Positions 46,507 to 57,269 of a stretch of DNA of 64,000 nucleotides are shown in pieces (positions within the stretch are counted from its first letter, which is position 1; every line of letters begins with the position of its first letter). The notes below the pieces were generated by a model. The model made no database searches and was not told the DNA's origin. It saw nothing but the letters and a program-made list of their open reading frames with translations. The stretch covers positions 17,791,940-17,855,939 of the forward strand of contig OU015490.1 of NCBI GenBank assembly GCA_907164885.2, in the 5' to 3' direction. Position numbers and translations under genes: made by a program. The stretch is from Dolomedes plantarius (taxonomy: Eukaryota > Arthropoda > Arachnida > Araneae > Dolomedidae).

Positions 46507-47256
46507 AAAATTGTCCCTGTTAACAAAAACATATAATAAAGGGGATGTAAGAATTAAATATATAATATCATTTACAGAAAAGCTTCATAATATGTTTTTA
46601 TAAATGATTATCGATTTATTAACAGTATATTTGATATTAGATCACATAAAAGGATAGCAAAACGTGTTTTCGTGAAATATGAAATACTAACTAAATTTGA
46701 GTGATAATTTTCTTTTTCTGCAATGTTGACAAACATACTGAACATACACAATCTTAAACATACATTCCAATTTTAATCTTTACATTTTCTTCTGGCAGCT
46801 CCCATGTTTGAGTGGTTAGCGTTTTGAGCTGCCACGCAGTGGGCTTCAGTTCAATTCCCGAATAAAACTTAACCCGATTAAAAATTATCTAAAAGTGTCC
46901 CTGTTAAACGAAACATATAATAAAGGAGATGTGAGAATTAAATGTATAATTTCATTTACAGAAAAGTTTCATAAGATGTTTTTGTAAATGATTACCGATT
47001 TAATAACAGTATATTTGATATCAGATCACATAAAAGGATAGGAAAATGTGTTTTCGTGAAATATCAAACAATAACTAAATTGGAATGAAAATTTTCTTTT
47101 TCTGGAATGTAAAGAAATATACTGAACATTAACTACCTAAAACTTACATTCCGATTTTAATCTTTGCATTTTCTACTGGCAGCCCCCGTGTTGGGGTGGT
47201 CGGCGTTTAGAGCTGCCACGCAGTGTGCTTGGGTTCGATTCAAGAATAAAACTTTC
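46507..47256 (+). repeat. Two-copy tandem unit, each with a tRNA-like head
   Basis: Units at 46507-46890 and 46891-47256 are 384 bp apart and highly similar throughout (for example CATATAATAAAGG.GATGT and GTGTTTTCGTGAAATAT). Each carries a tRNA-like segment at its 3' part (46797-46857, 47180-47240) beginning GGCAGC.CCC.TGTT. Box A-like GAGTGGTTAGCG is followed by B boxes GTTCAATTC and GTTCGATTC. It may be a SINE family that arrived as a dimer or was later duplicated. Confidence 0.75.
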
Positions 47257-47718
47257 TCGTTTTCGTTTCGTCCCCCCCTCATAGGAAGAAATGCTGGCTC
47301 AGTTATATGGTGCTCCCATAATAAAGCGGCCAGTAAATCGCGGTAAATAGCAGAAGGCGAATGTGTCACGGCAAAGTGCCTCATTCCTTAGACAAAAAAA
47401 ATGAAAATTCTTTACAAATCTATTGAATCAATAACTTCGAAAAACTACCAATTATTAGTTTTTATTTGCATGAAAGTAATCTCTCAATGTAAACTGAGTT
47501 AGATAAGAGATATATTACCAGAAATTGCTAATAACAGAAATGTAATCCTTAGATTACTGATTTGAGTTTAATAGTCTGAAGAATAGTTATTAATCCCCAA
47601 AAAGAAGAATTCTCTCATTTCGTGCATCATTTGCGACCATTTAGGCTTGCAATGCTCTTTACTTTATTTATGCTTTTATCTGGATAAATTTTTTGAGAAA
47701 AATGCCCAGACAAACAAT

Positions 47719-47724
<6 letters not shown>
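47257..47724. other. Gene-free stretch
   Basis: No coding region, repeat or transposon terminus was recognised. Confidence 0.5.

Positions 47725-47796
<72 letters not shown>
47725..47796. repeat. (TA)n microsatellite
   Basis: About 36 TA units ending at the left terminus of Tigger-like copy 2. Confidence 0.95.
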
Positions 47797-47799
<3 letters not shown>

Positions 47800-49457
47800 T
47801 GATTTCCGCTTATAAGAATCACGTTTGTTATTACTGTTTTTGATTCTTATAAGCGGTTGATTCTTATAGCCGAAATTTAGGTTTTTGGACAGGCACACAC
47901 ACACACACCTATATATACATATATTAGATAATTTACCATAAAATACTCTTTAATTGACGTTAATTATCTTTTATTAAAATTATTTTTTATAATTTTAAAA
48001 ATACAACTTAACTTTTAGACATATAAGTAGATACACATGATTATAGTAAGAGAAGAAAAAAATCCAATATTTGTTATAACATACCTGCTTAAGGGGGTCC
48101 AGGACACAAAATTGTTCGAATTTTCGAAAAAACTTTTATTGCATTAAACTTTTTTTTTATTCTTTTGTGTTTAAAATGACGTTTAAATTATGTTTTTATC
48201 TTAATTAGAACAGGAGAAATTATTTTTTTTTTTTGCAACATTCTAATAGTAGCCAAACGTTGTTTAAACCTGTAAGTGCGTTTTTCTGCATGATGGGAAT
48301 TTTCCCCATTTCTCGTCTTTAAATTATTATAAGTCAAGAACCGTTAAAGATAAATGGTTTAAACTTGTAACATGTCTTTTTCAACTATTTTACTTTAATT
48401 TTGATTCAGCAAATTTGAAAAAAATATTTACTTTTGAAAATATGATTTTTAAAAAATAAGTTACATAATTTTTTTCGTAATTTTTAATCTAAATATTTTT
48501 AATTATTTTAAAAATGGATATTTTAAAAAATGGTGAATCAAAATTAAAAATTAAATACTTCTGTTTAATTAAATGAAAAAAATTTGAAATTCGACATATA
48601 ATATTTCGAGTTATAATGATTTTAAATTACCCCAGTTTTATTAAAAATTTTAAATTTTAAAATTTTTTAAAAACTTTTTGAGAAGTTTTATGATGTGATT
48701 TTGTTTACAAATTATATGGTTAACCATCACAAAAAAATTCAAAATTTTAACTCCATAAACAAAAAAAATTTCAAAATGTGTCCCGGACCCCCTTAACAGT
48801 TTTAACATTTCAACTACAGGAAGGGAGCAGGAAGTTTTCTATGGTAGTTTGACGTAATGAAGTTTTCAGAAGGCTGTTTATACCTCTTTCAAAACTAATA
48901 GTCTCAGACGAAGATTCACCTTCTAGCTTACTTTTCGCGGTTTGATAACGTGCTTTATCTACTAATGTCACGTTTTCCTAAGTGATAGTGCACACTTCGC
49001 TGGAGATTTATGTGTTTCAGGGTCCAGGAAGCCGCAACCAGAATGTGGGAGGTGGGAAAAAAAAGGATCCTATTTTTGTTTGTCAGTGCAGAAAAGTGAA
49101 ATCGGACCCGGACGGGTAAAGATGCTCCCGGGTCAAGCTAATAGGACAGTGTTGTGCTAAAGCGTTTAAGGGGAAACTATTATGTTATGTCTAACAAAGA
49201 AAGGGATGAATTTTATTACTTTATTCCATCCCATCTTATCAATCTTTCTTTAAAAAAAAGAAAAGAAAGAACTTCGTGCCTTTTGAGGGTTTAAGTGGCT
49301 TTTTTTTGAAAAATGAAAGGAAAGCGAAGAGTGTAAACTGATTCTTAAAACCGGTGGATTGATTCTTTAAAGCGAAAATTTTAACATGGAAATAATACAT
49401 TTGTTTTTGTTTTCGCGATATTGATTCTTATAAACGGTTGATTCTTATAACCACTGA
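47797..49457. mobile_element. Tigger/pogo-like element T, copy 2
   Basis: The left end is CAGTGATTTCCGCTTATAAG. The right side runs through GATTGATTCTTTAAAGCG and GATTCTTATAACCACTGATT, where it is truncated. The minus strand near 48850-48960 reads KLEGESSSETISFERGINSL then LKTSLRQTTIENFL, which resembles the C-terminal tail of pogo-group transposases (K.TDFF-like ending). It is split by a TTAA-flanked element at 48093-48792. Confidence 0.8.
48093..48792. mobile_element. TTAA-flanked non-autonomous element (piggyBac-like)
   Basis: The ends GGGGGTCCAGGACACA and TGTGTCCCGGACCCCC are inverted with one mismatch. TTAA lies at 48089-48092 and 48793-48796. The 700-bp interior is AT-rich and non-coding. 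TTAA duplication is the mark of piggyBac-type transposition. Confidence 0.85.
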
Positions 49458-49459
49458 TT

Positions 49460-49706
49460 AGTAGATTCAGCACGTTATCAAACCGCGAAACGTAAGCTAG
49501 AAGGTGAATCTTCGTCTGAGACTATTAGTTTTGAGAGAGGTATAAACAGCCTCCTGAAAACTTCATTACTTCAAACTACCATAGAAAACTTTTTCTTGCT
49601 CCCTTCCTGTAGTTGAAATGTTAAAACTGTTAAGCATGTATGTTATAACAAATATTGGATTTTTTCTTCTCTTACTATAATTATGTGTATCTATTTATAG
49701 ATCTAA
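49460..49706. mobile_element. Tigger-like element T, inverted partial copy
   Basis: The segment is an inverted copy of the middle of copy 2 (CAAACCGCGAAACGTAAGC through AAGCATGTATGTTATAACAA). It carries the uninterrupted TTAA (49630-49633) where copy 2 has its insertion. Confidence 0.85.
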
Positions 49707-50538
49707 AAAACTATGGACGTCAGTATAAAAAAAAAAAAACTATGGGCGTCAGTATAATTAAATTCATAAGTATAGCTATTGACCAGGGTTTTCCTGTCAA
49801 TTTCTTCGTATCAATTCTAACCCAGTTTTTTAATTTAGACAATAAAGATTGTGAGAATCGTTTTAACATAAGTTGGCAACACCAAAAATTTCCCTAATAC
49901 GGCGATATTTATCCCTACTATATCTATAAGTGTGAGTGTGCATGAGTTTCGTGTCTCTTTGCTTGGTGTGGAGTTAAGTATTTTTGTATCTTAATGTTTA
50001 TAGTGTATTTGTTAGTGAGCAATTATTTAGTTAATTAGTATTATTGCACTTCTGTATCTTAGTATTAAGATTTTTTCTTTTTTCTTTATTAAAAAATTAA
50101 AACACTATTCATCTTGTAATTATGTTTTAGTTGACTATATTAGTAAAGATATCTGGTTTAACTTATCTATTTCATCTAAAATATTTTTTCTTCTTCTTAA
50201 TTGTTTATTACTGTCTTGGTGTTATAGCCGACCTCCGGGAATGTTGCCTGGCTTAAAACATGTTTAACCGGGGTTGGGGGGGGGGTCACAACCCCCCCTC
50301 CCCAGTCATCAAATATATCGACTCCACTTCCGTTTTTTGCTTATTTTTATATGTCTATCTTATTTCAGGTTATAGGAGTATTAAAGGGTCGCATCTGCCC
50401 TTTTAGTCATCTTAATTTTAAATATCTATATATGGTAAATATTTTTGTGAGCAGCTTAGCTCCTAAAATTTATTTACTCATTTTTGTTTTTCCTATTAAG
50501 TAATTTACATTTGTAAACTATATATAGATATATATATA
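49707..50538. other. Gene-free stretch
   Basis: AT-rich. A G/C-rich hairpin (GGTTGGGGGGGGGGTC...AACCCCCCCTCCCC) lies near 50268-50310. No coding region was recognised. Confidence 0.5.
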
Positions 50539-51200
50539 CGAGCTGAAAACCCGCGCTTCGCTACGGAGTTCATTCAAATTAAATACAACGGTCAATGTAT
50601 GCAATTAATGCAAAATAAATAAATATATATATTTATAATAAATGCGACGATCAATGTATACAATTGATGTAGAAAAAAATACATATATTTATAAAAAAAT
50701 CGTAAGGGATATTTTTATAGACAAAATAATGTCCAATCGTCTGCCGCATTAGCAAGAAAAAAAATATTTTTTTGTCTATTTAGTTGTTATGCACGTGACG
50801 ATAAATTTATTTGAAGTACCAGAAAAAGAAATCACGTGATCGGCATTTAATAAATTAAATTCTAAAAATTAATGTTTAAAAATTCACCAAAAATCAGAAA
50901 ATGGAGGTAAAGATTCGAAAAAGATTTCATTTTAAAGGAATTTGTATGATCTTTTCTCGCGATATAAATTTTATAACCCTCAAATTATTATTTTAAATGC
51001 AAATTTTAAAAAAAGTAAAAAAAACAGCTTAAAAATTTAATTTTAAAAAAATCTAAGAAGAATTTTTCAAAAATCTTTCTTAGTGCACCCCTACACTATA
51101 AGAAGAATCCCCATGCAAAATTTCAGCTCTTTAGGTCCAGCGGTTTGGTCTGTGCGTTATATGTCAGTCAGTGAATGAATGAATCAGTCAGTTACGGAAC

Positions 51201-51232
<32 letters not shown>
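50539..51232 (-). mobile_element. Non-autonomous Helitron B, copy 2
   Basis: Reversed, it runs from a TA array through AAAACAGTTCCGTAACTGAC to CGTAGCGAAGCGCGGGTTTT and CAGCTCG before T. The terminal CTAG has become CTCG. It matches the element at 6316-7060 for most of its length. Confidence 0.8.
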
Positions 51233-51233
<1 letters not shown>

Positions 51234-51239
51234 ACATTA

Positions 51240-51660
51240 AAAACCCCATACCACTTTAAAATCTAACATTATTCTAAATTCCCTTGGGCGTACGAGCTAA
51301 ATTTCGCTTTTGATTCTAAGTTCTAATAACCTCGAGAGAAAATATTAAATGGCTTCCTTTTTCAAATAGGCGCGGCGTCCCCAATATTTTAGATAAGCTC
51401 TGCGCAGATTACATAAAACCACATGTGACTTATCGACAACAGCAAATCCCTAATCGCTATCCTGATCACATGACAAAGTTTATATAAACCGCATGAACGG
51501 AAACCTGTACGCTTTTTGGATCATGTAACTGCCTTGGGAAGACGTATTCCCCGACGAAATAAAAACTAGTATAATGCTGTAACTTGCTGCGTCGATTATT
51601 ATTATAGCCACGACTACACCATCAACCCCTGTGATGTGCTGGACGCCCATTCTCTCCTTG
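51240..51660 (+). mobile_element. Possible solo LTR with leader
   Basis: TATA-like TTTATATAAACC (about 51479) is followed by AATAAA-like GAAATAAAAAC about 80 bases later and by CGACTACACCATCAACCCC. This order resembles a retrotransposon LTR and its leader. No second LTR or open frame is adjacent, so this is tentative. Confidence 0.3.
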
Positions 51661-51675
51661 GGTTGTTCAGTATGT

Positions 51676-51679
<4 letters not shown>

Positions 51680-51726
<47 letters not shown>
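51680..51726. repeat. (TA)n microsatellite
   Basis: About 23 TA units. Confidence 0.95.
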
Positions 51727-51731
<5 letters not shown>

Positions 51732-51811
51732 CATATATACAGAGGCTGTTTACACATTTTTTAGACGATGTATATTGTATTCACAAAACTAAATTACATA
51801 AAATTCTTGTG

Positions 51812-52768
51812 TTATAAACGTTCTATTTGACATCCCTTATTCTGAACTATCTTTCGACACCGCAATTTCCAGGATAATAATGCCTTTTGAAGTGTCAGAA
51901 GAGGTATTCTATCCCATTCCTCCTGAACAGCTTCCCAGTGTCCTGTAAGGGTTTTGGGACGACGTTTGGATAATGCAGATTTTAAAAGTCCGAAAGCACA
52001 AAAATCCATAGGTGATACATCGGGAGATTTAGTAGGGATATCAGTGAAGGGTATGGCTTTGATACCAGTTTTTTGTTCCATTTCTTTTAGGAAATTTACA
52101 GTGGATTTTGATGTGTGACTGCTAGCTTTGTCCTGGTGGAGTCTCACAGATTGATGGCACTGTGGGTAAAGCGATGGTATTTCATTCAGTAAAATTGGCG
52201 ATAAAATATGTTTCTGATAGTATTTGGAGTTAATCTTGACATTTTTTTCCACTCTCTTTATTTTTAACTTGCCATTATAAGAAAAATCAGCAACAATCAT
52301 GAATCCCTTAGAAAAACTTTCTTTTGATTCTTTGAACCATGTACTTAAATTTTTTTCTCTCCTTTTATGATAATAAATGGCTCTTTTTTTGTTGCAATCA
52401 TTTAAATACACCCATGATTCATCTATTGTGACAATTGTTTTCCATTTTTCTTTGGATAAGTGTTTCTCATATAAAATTCTGCAGCGTGTCCTGCGTTCAG
52501 CGATATGATTTGGAAGAAGACGATGCACATTGCGTTTTTTCGCTTTCTTAAGATTTGAATCAACGTTTATCATTTTGTTTACAGTGGACACCGAGCATTT
52601 TAATGATTTTGCAACTGTCCTTTGACTAGGGGGATTTTCTTTTAACATTAAACAACGTACCTTTGAAATAGTCGAAGATGTCCGTTTTTTCCTTCGATAC
52701 ATATAAAAGACACAGTTGAAAGTGAAAAACCAGTATATGCTCAGACAAGAGCCAGGAACTAAAAACAT
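51812..52768 (-). CDS. Mariner-superfamily transposase, DD41D (rosa-like)
   Basis: The 318-codon open frame has no internal stop. From about residue 25 it reads RRKKRTSSTISKVRCLMLKE, then a helix-turn-helix (PPSQRTVAKSLKCSVSTVNK). The catalytic core contains VTIDESWVYLNDCN (first Asp), VRLHQDKASSHTSKS (second Asp) and SPDVSPMDFCAFGLLKSALS (third Asp). There are 41 residues between the second and third Asp, which defines the DD41D group of IS630/Tc1/mariner. The C-terminus ends LLSWKLRCRKIVQNKGCQIE. The first 20-odd residues are hydrophobic and unlike the family, and the first DNA-binding helix-turn-helix is missing, so the 5' part is probably lost or in another exon. I could not fix the terminal repeats. 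Confidence 0.85.
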   Translation of the reverse strand: MFLVPGSCLSIYWFFTFNCVFYMYRRKKRTSSTISKVRCLMLKENPPSQRTVAKSLKCSVSTVNKMINVDSNLKKAKKRNVHRLLPNHIAERRTRCRILYEKHLSKEKWKTIVTIDESWVYLNDCNKKRAIYYHKRREKNLSTWFKESKESFSKGFMIVADFSYNGKLKIKRVEKNVKINSKYYQKHILSPILLNEIPSLYPQCHQSVRLHQDKASSHTSKSTVNFLKEMEQKTGIKAIPFTDIPTKSPDVSPMDFCAFGLLKSALSKRRPKTLTGHWEAVQEEWDRIPLLTLQKALLSWKLRCRKIVQNKGCQIERL

Positions 52769-52871
52769 GAAATGATAAGTGAAAAATAGGTTTTTGACAG
52801 CATCTTGTTTTAGCGGTGCCGATAATGTCTAAAAACCAATGGATTGTTTCTAATAAGTATGATCTGAGCAA

Positions 52872-53351
52872 TAAACATACTTAGACACCGTCCAATCCAT
52901 ATGAAACAGAAGAAGGAATAATCAGTTGCTTTATCATAGAACACCAATCCCGGCGGCAGACAAAGTGGAAGTTAAGTTAAGGAGACCGCAAGAAGACTGA
53001 CTTCACAAACATTGCAACCATGGAGTTAATGGAAACACATAAGCAAACTTACTAAGGATACTGTGTTTTAGGACTATCTAAGTTAACTTAGACATTTATT
53101 ATGACTAAGAGTTATTATTATTTATTATTTTAATTACACTAGTTTTTATTATTTTTTATTTTACTTTTATTAGTTATTTACTTTCGTTACTCATTTATAT
53201 TTGTTTTACTAATTATTAGCAACAGAACATGCTATTCATTAAATCTAAAACAACCAATTATAAGCTTGGATAGACTATCAGGGTGATTATTACAGTTTAG
53301 CACTACTAATAATTCTATAATATGCTTTTGCCTATTTTCTTTAGAACAAAG

Positions 53352-53393
<42 letters not shown>

Positions 53394-53610
53394 TGGTTTT
53401 GACTTTTTTTTCTAGACCTTCAAAACAAAAGCGACCAATCGGAGGTTTTGGAATATATTGCAATAGACTGATGAAAGACTCTTTAATAACAGGTAAAGTT
53501 TTCGTCTTCTTTTCCAAAAGTAGTGCACTTATTTCCCCAAGTTAGAGAAATATTAAGAGCTTACACCCATCCTCACCAGATATCACCAGCTTAATTTTCG
53601 GGAGCAAATA
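52872..53610. other. Gene-free stretch with (TA)n
   Basis: No coding region was recognised. A (TA)n array lies at 53355-53390. Confidence 0.5.
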
Positions 53611-53855
53611 CGAGGTATGATTCAGAAGTTCCCGGACTGAGCTTATAACTAAAACATTTTTGCAGTAGAGCGACTGCGATAACGTTTCTGTGTTTCTACG
53701 TTCTCCCCCTCTTCTAAAAGTGGTTTGACTCAAATCTCGTGGTCGGTGGCTCACCACGGCGTCGTATTTTGTAGGTGGGTGCATTTAGTAACCGGCGATT
53801 GAAAGAAATGACGTTTGTTGAGCAGAGAATTAATATCAGCTCATGAACGCCGAGA
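53611..53855 (+). mobile_element. Mariner 5' end, remnant
   Basis: After a TA (53609-53610) the terminus CGAGGTATGATTCAGAAGTT is followed by about 190 bases of leader and an ATG at 53808 encoding MTFVEQRINI, the usual start of mariner transposases. A TGA follows two codons later and the rest is absent. Confidence 0.75.
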
Positions 53856-54204
53856 TTTACGGACTCGATTCTCTAATTTTCGATAAAACGAGCTGCTCCT
53901 CCAAGAAAGCTTCACGTCCGATAAGTTTCCGCCCAAATATCTGTTGTGAGACACACGTTTGATACATTGCTCAATCGCTCTTTTAACCTAAATGACTCTG
54001 TTTTGTACTTCTGATCTATCATTAAATCTATTGTTCTTCATGATGGAACAGTATTGTCGTGATGATTGTTCTAACTGTCGAATAACGACTTTCCTTTTTT
54101 TTCATCACTCCATAAGTTTTACTAACTAAACCAAATAATAGTAATGTCATAGTAATTTATCATCATCCCACTTAAAAGCTAACTCAGTATTAATTAATAG
54201 TTTA

Positions 54205-54960
54205 TTATTTTTTTTGTGTTTTACGGTCCCCCCTTTTATTTTGTTTGGCTAAATGGCGAATTCGCCATTTTGTTCGAAATGTCCGCCATGTTTTCCTTTT
54301 CTTGAAGGGTTGGGGGAGAAGGGCCGGACTTATGCTTGAATGACCACTTCTTGGTCCAATGAAAAGACGGCACTGCAGCGTCCACTCTGAGTGACCAGAC
54401 GGGTTTTGGCGAGACGGCGGCAGTATCGCTGAAGTGCGTGAGCGTGTAGGTCGGAGATTTTTTTTACTCGCTGCGAGGCTGGACGTGCGGGAGAATTCTA
54501 AGTTACGACGAGGGATTTTGTGCTTCAGAACCACCTCCGTACTGACGTGTTCCAGTTTGTAAACCTCGTGTTTCCCGCTATCCAAGGATTTACCCAGCAA
54601 TGATTCACCGTTTTTGGCACCGACGTGACGGGTTCCGGAGAACATCAGAAATTTTGATCCGGTAGTCGCCATTTCTTCCTCGACACAGGAGTGCAATTCC
54701 TGCCGGAAGCCTGGAACGCTGCAATTTCGGCCATTCAACCAAGCTCCTTCACAGTGTGGATTCATCAGACGTATTCCCATGGTTAGCAGAGAATTTTGAT
54801 CCAGGAGTCGCATTATTTCCACAACTTGGGAGAATAGAGCCGGACGGAAGCCTGAAGTGCTACAATTTCGGCCCTTCAACCGAAGCCCTTCTCAGCGCGG
54901 AAATTCGTGAATCGGGTGACGTTCTTATTGTTTTCTATGTCATAATTACATTTTCCTAAA
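54205..54960 (-). other. GC-rich block, unassigned; tandem duplication and palindrome
   Basis: This block is clearly richer in G+C and CpG than its surroundings. On the minus strand 54205-54879 is open for 224 codons (for example GTRHVGAKNGESLLGKSLDS and HEVYKLEHVSTEVVLKHKIP), but I recognise no domain. The segments 54643-54784 and 54785-54926 are a diverged tandem duplication, 142 bp apart, starting ATTTTGATCC. A perfect 20-base palindrome AAATGGCGAATTCGCCATTT lies at 54251-54270. An ATTGG/CCAAT motif near 54355 and AACATGGCGGAC near 54285 (minus strand) would fit a housekeeping promoter, but that is inference. Confidence 0.35.
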
Positions 54961-55489
54961 TTTTATTTTATACCGAGTAGAATCCTTCTTCTAGGGTAAT
55001 TTTATATGCTATTTGTGATATGTATTAATGTTTTATATGATGTGTTTAGAATGGTCAGGAAGCGAATGACTATTAAATTTTGACATAACAATTCTTAATT
55101 TTTTAATGATCAATTCTTAAATTTTTGATGTGTAATGAAATGCAATATTATTCTTTACAAATGAATGTGTTTGTAATTGATAGTGTCTGTCATTTTTATT
55201 CACTCTATGGACATATATTGTGCAGAGGCAACCAAGGAAAATTTGATTCTTTTGAACCTGGGTTAGCAAAAAAAAGTGCTAATGGTGTAAGCACTAACTT
55301 ACGAAAAATCTCTAAATAATCAACACCACAGTATAAACAGGCGCAGTTACTTTTAACAAGTGTTTAAAACCCTCTTCGTCGATGAATCAAATCGGCTGAG
55401 AATCTCTACAAATCATGTAAAGAATAGCTTGAGAAACTTTGCTGTGTATATCTCCACTATCTTTAAAAGAAATCTCATTTGTGAAACTG

Positions 55490-56147
55490 TCTTTCAAAGC
55501 TTTTAATAGAACCTAGGAATAGTGGAATACGAACTTACGGTTTCTTCTCTATGTTCCGTTTCAGTCACCGAAGTGCTTGGAATGGCTCGGACCGCAGCGT
55601 CTGAATTGCGTGGTTTCTTTTTGCCTTGGGCTTCATCGATGACTCGAAATACTCGTTGTGAATATCGCCATGTTTTGCCTTCAAATGTCCAGATAAATTC
55701 GTGGTATTGCCAGAAGTTTTGAGGGACTGAAGACAAATATTGCATTTCGCCAATTTGTCAAAGGTTTCGGAAAAATATTTCCATACGGTACTTTTGGAGG
55801 ATTCTTACTAGTAATATTAACATTAACTTATATATAAAACCAGAACAAAACAAAAACTTAAATGACCGCTCTTGTGTTTATACTATTTATAAAATAAAAC
55901 CCCATGAAGGTTCTGGAGTGTCAAGGACATTCCAGGCGCTCTGATTGGTTCATTGGTTGTTGATTGCCATTTGTTTTGTTGCTAGGGGATCGTTCCTCCT
56001 TTTGTATTCGTCCTTTTCAGAATTCAGACTTTAAAAAAAAAAAACTAGACAACGAAAAACATCGAGCTCAAAACATCGATGTTTAAAAAAAAATCGTCTT
56101 CAATAAATCGAAGTTTTGAGAACATCGACATCAATATCGCATCCCTA
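55490..56147 (-). mobile_element. hAT (BED-finger family) 5' end, copy 2
   Basis: Reversed, it starts TAGGGATGCGATATTGATGT and contains the same CATCGATG-rich subterminal region as 4763-4870, then GGACGAATACAAAAGG and CCTTCATGGGGTTTTATTTT. It leads to a BED-finger exon and ends without a recognisable catalytic region. Confidence 0.8.
55565..55801 (-). pseudogene. hAT transposase N-terminus: BED zinc finger
   Basis: The frame reads SSKSTVWKYFSETFDKLAKC followed by NICLQSLKTSGNTTNLSGHL and KAKHGDIHNEYF. This contains the BED pattern: an aromatic W.YF start, C-x2-C and H-x4-H (HLKAKH). BED fingers bind DNA at the N-terminus of many hAT transposases. The frame ends at TGA near 55565 after ALR. 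The RNase H-like domain is missing from the window. Confidence 0.85.
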
Positions 56148-56194
56148 GCCGGAAGTAGTCCGGATCAGGTCCGTTGAGTTCGGATGAGTATTTG

Positions 56195-56500
56195 AAGACA
56201 GATTTAAACATGTCGCTGAGCATGCGCAGCAACAAATTAATGTGTTTATGCTGCCATGTGCTAGTGAGTATCTAACTTCAGAATTAAGCATGACACTGAG
56301 CATGCGCATAAAGCAATTTATTAATCGTAAATTATTGCTAATTAATATAGATTGCAGTTACAAAAATAAAATTTGAGACTTTCATAGATTAAAATCTTTC
56401 ATTTAAGACCAAAATGAAATAAATTGATTCAGTAGTTTTCTCTCACGGACTGCCCAACGAATCAGCTTAGCAATTTAAATATAGAGATATTCATAAAGAC
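56195..56500 (+). repeat. Dispersed repeat E, copy 2
   Basis: Partner of 35845-36120. It carries an additional internal duplication of the ACATGTC.CTGAGCATGCGCA segment. Confidence 0.75.
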
Positions 56501-56668
56501 CTTGCATTTACTTTAGTTTTATCCACGTGAAGCATTCTCCCGCTGTAATAAAGGAGTAAGAAAAATATATTGAAAAGAAGCCTTTTTTCCCTTTTCATAG
56601 TTAATATATCTTATGTAAAAATGTTTCAACTGTATTCTTCTGCTGTTTTTAATTGAATGTCATTCCAG

Positions 56669-56870
56669 GGTTTCCGACAGTGGCCACATCAAGAAGCACT
56701 GTACGTCGAACTGTGAAGGTACTCGTATTCTTCACCTGCACCGCCGGGTTCCTCTACCAGACTTATTACTTTCTACAAATGTTTCTAGCATACCCCTCAA
56801 TCCTGGACATCGATATCATCCAGCCTGAGATTGTAAACGCTCCCGCTCTGACTGTTTGCAACAGAAACAG
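56669..56870 (+). CDS. DEG/ENaC-type channel, exon with TM1
   Basis: After acceptor AATTGAATGTCATTCCAG the exon reads SRSTVRRTVKVLVFFTCTAG then FLYQTYYFLQMFLAYPSILD and PEIVNAPALTVCNRNR. A basic stretch before one hydrophobic helix, followed by a P.(V/L)T(V/I)CN.N motif, is the signature of the first transmembrane segment and finger start of DEG/ENaC (degenerin, pickpocket, ASIC-like) sodium channels. The exon starts at codon position 2 and ends after codon position 2 at 56870, before a weak donor GTTCAT. The start codon exon was not found upstream. Function would be a trimeric Na+ channel subunit in the plasma membrane, if the gene is intact. Confidence 0.75.
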
Positions 56871-57157
56871 GTTCATTATTTTTTACAATCACTTTTCATT
56901 TCTGTTTAGTACACTATATAGGGATTTCAGAACCACACGAAAAATTCAGAACCGGGTTTCGGTTCTCAAGTTTTTCCAGAACCGGTATTTTGCGACTTAG
57001 AATAATGAATGAACCACAAAATATATTCCTTGAATATTTATGAAAAAAAATAAAACTTATTCATTTATAAGGCATGGAATTTTTTTTAAATTGCGTAATT
57101 AAAAGAAACATTTCTTTTTAATTTGTATTAATTTAAGGAATAGTGTTCTAAATCCCG

Positions 57158-57163
57158 AATTAT

Positions 57164-57229
<66 letters not shown>
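57158..57229. repeat. (CA)n(TA)n microsatellite
   Basis: CA units pass into TA units. Confidence 0.95.
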
Positions 57230-57269
57230 TAACTTTTTTTCCTCTCTGAAGATTTCAAGGTTTTATTCT

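Noticed and set aside
46797..47240. Genuine tRNA genes
   Set aside because: Only box A-like and B motifs are present. A proper cloverleaf, anticodon arm and acceptor stem cannot be drawn, and the units are parts of repeats.
47157..47384. 75-codon minus-strand frame
   Set aside because: It overlaps the tRNA-headed repeat and reflects its sequence.
54205..54879. Novel 224-aa protein gene
   Set aside because: No domain is recognised, the frame overlaps a tandem duplication and the opposite strand is also partly open. Kept only as an unassigned GC-rich block.
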